A stretch of DNA of 8,028 nucleotides from Campylobacterales bacterium (GTDB lineage Bacteria; Campylobacterota_A; Desulfurellia; JAADFJ01): positions 1 through 8,028 of the forward strand of contig JALWSW010000051.1 in the NCBI GenBank assembly GCA_027080125.1. The letters are read 5' to 3'. This document shows positions 7,178-8,028 of this stretch, one piece after another. Position 1 is the first letter of the stretch. Each line of letters opens with the position of its first letter. Position numbers and translations under genes: made by a program. Below the pieces are notes generated by a model. The model was given only the letters and a program-made list of their open reading frames with translations, was not told the origin of the DNA and ran no database searches.

Positions 7178-7653
7178 TTGATAAAATAATTAGGCGGATA
7201 GAGTTTCTATCGAAAATAGGGGCATATCTATCCGCTTTTTTGTTATCAACGATTGTAGTGCTGATTTTTATTAATATAGCCGACAGAGCGCTGTTTAATT
7301 CCTCCGTTTTGGTTACTGATGAATACAGCGCTTATCTGTTTGTCGGTGTGGTTATGCTCGCTCTTGCCTATACTTTAAAACAGGACGCTCATATAAAAAT
7401 TACACTCATCTACTCACTACTTAAGTCCAGAGACGCTAAATATTTGTCTGCAGCCGCAACTGCTGTGGCTCTGTTTATCAGCCTGATTATGCTCTATTTT
7501 TCTATCATGATGTCTTATCAATCTTTCAGCCTTGATATACGAGCAGACACGGTCAGTCAGACAAGACTTTATATTCCTCAGCTTTTCATACCTATCGGTT
7601 TTCTGCTTTTAAGCCTGGAACTGCTTGCTCTGCTGCTGAAAAAGCTAAGATGA
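7174..7653 (+). CDS. dctQ: TRAP transporter small permease DctQ (second system)
   Basis: Four-helix membrane subunit, 159 residues, with hydrophobic segments near 15-38, 50-69, 89-112 and 133-156. Family-typical features are Glu50 in 'TDEYSAYLFVG' at the start of helix 2 and 'LKQDAHIKI' at 68-76 after it. It is intact in contrast to the neighbouring DctM1. ATG 7174 overlaps the dctP2 stop as ATGA, and the stop overlaps dctM2 as ATGA at 7650-7653, so translation is probably coupled along the operon. AAGGAG at 7147-7152 is too far upstream to serve this start well, which supports coupling. It works with DctM2 to move solute delivered by DctP2. Confidence 0.93.
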   Translation: MIDKIIRRIEFLSKIGAYLSAFLLSTIVVLIFINIADRALFNSSVLVTDEYSAYLFVGVVMLALAYTLKQDAHIKITLIYSLLKSRDAKYLSAAATAVALFISLIMLYFSIMMSYQSFSLDIRADTVSQTRLYIPQLFIPIGFLLLSLELLALLLKKLR

Positions 7654-8028
7654 TTTCAGATCCTTTAACGCTTACAATTTTGCTTTTTGTGATACTGTTT
7701 TCATTCCTATTATCCGGGCTTTGGATCGGTTTCTCTCTTCTCGCAACAGGCATATCTCTGATGCTGCTTTACAATTTTAACCTGCCGCCGACTATCTCTA
7801 TATGGAACAAAATAGGAGGACTTATGGCAAACTCGGTATGGAACAGCACAGATTCCTGGTCTTTGGCCTCACTTGCCCTTTTTGTTTTGATGGGTGAGCT
7901 GTTGTATGAAACCGATCTCTCATCAAAACTGTTTAACGGACTGATCCGGTGGTTGACAAAGATTCCGGGTAAACTGCTGCATATAAACATTATCGCCTGT
8001 TCAATGTTTGCCGCCGTGTCCGGCTCAA
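7650..8028 (+). CDS. dctM: TRAP transporter large permease DctM (second system), 3' end cut by window
   Basis: N-terminal 126 residues of a DctM-type channel subunit; the frame is open to the end of the window. The first long hydrophobic region (about 7-41) contains 'SGLWIGFSLLATGI'. A later segment 'ASLALFVLMGELL' at 73-85 is followed by 'SSKLFNGLIRWLTKIPGKL' at 91-109 and 'ACSMFAAVSGS' at 116-126, where the family's conserved serine-rich loop begins. This matches the same region of DctM1 ('PLYILMGEIVF', then 'KIPGGLAVGTV') but is well diverged. The start ATG 7650 overlaps the dctQ2 stop. In the visible part it has a normal start and no frameshift, unlike DctM1. The function is ion-driven import of the DctP2 ligand. 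Confidence 0.93.
   Translation, partial: MISDPLTLTILLFVILFSFLLSGLWIGFSLLATGISLMLLYNFNLPPTISIWNKIGGLMANSVWNSTDSWSLASLALFVLMGELLYETDLSSKLFNGLIRWLTKIPGKLLHINIIACSMFAAVSGS

Overview
The window looks like ordinary bacterial chromosome of moderately low GC, roughly 40% by eye. It is probably from a Gram-negative: it encodes TRAP transporters whose solute-binding proteins work in a periplasm, one with a clear Sec signal peptide. All genes are on the + strand and packed tightly, with ATGA stop/start overlaps. I cannot name the taxon from sequence alone. No RNA genes, CRISPR arrays, insertion sequences or convincing terminators were seen.

Layout. (1) 1-2563 is a first tripartite TRAP transporter: dctP1 (5' end outside the window), dctQ1 and dctM1. 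dctM1 appears broken. It has no ATG/GTG/TTG start where homology begins (ATA sits at the expected spot, 1264), and a one-base shift in a run of six T at 2252-2257 splits it into two frames. (2) 2564-2642 is the only sizeable intergenic gap and carries a good sigma70-type promoter candidate (TTGACG, 17 bp, TATATT). (3) 2643-6203 holds hyuA and hyuB, the two subunits of an ATP-dependent hydantoinase/oxoprolinase/carboxylase family enzyme. (4) 6200-8028 is a second TRAP transporter: dctP2, dctQ2 and dctM2 (3' end outside the window). It is joined to hyuB and internally by 4-base ATGA overlaps.

How the parts work together (inference). The second TRAP system most likely imports the substrate of HyuAB: periplasmic capture by DctP2, ion-driven transport by DctQ2/DctM2, then ATP-dependent ring opening or carboxylation by HyuA/HyuB in the cytoplasm. 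The substrate could be a cyclic amide such as a hydantoin, lactam or 5-oxoproline; it cannot be read from the sequence. The first TRAP system is not a simple copy. Its binding protein differs clearly from DctP2 and lacks the arginine that nearly all TRAP binding proteins use to hold a carboxylate. It may have served a different, possibly uncharged ligand and may now be decaying, or dctM1 may be expressed by unusual initiation and frameshifting.
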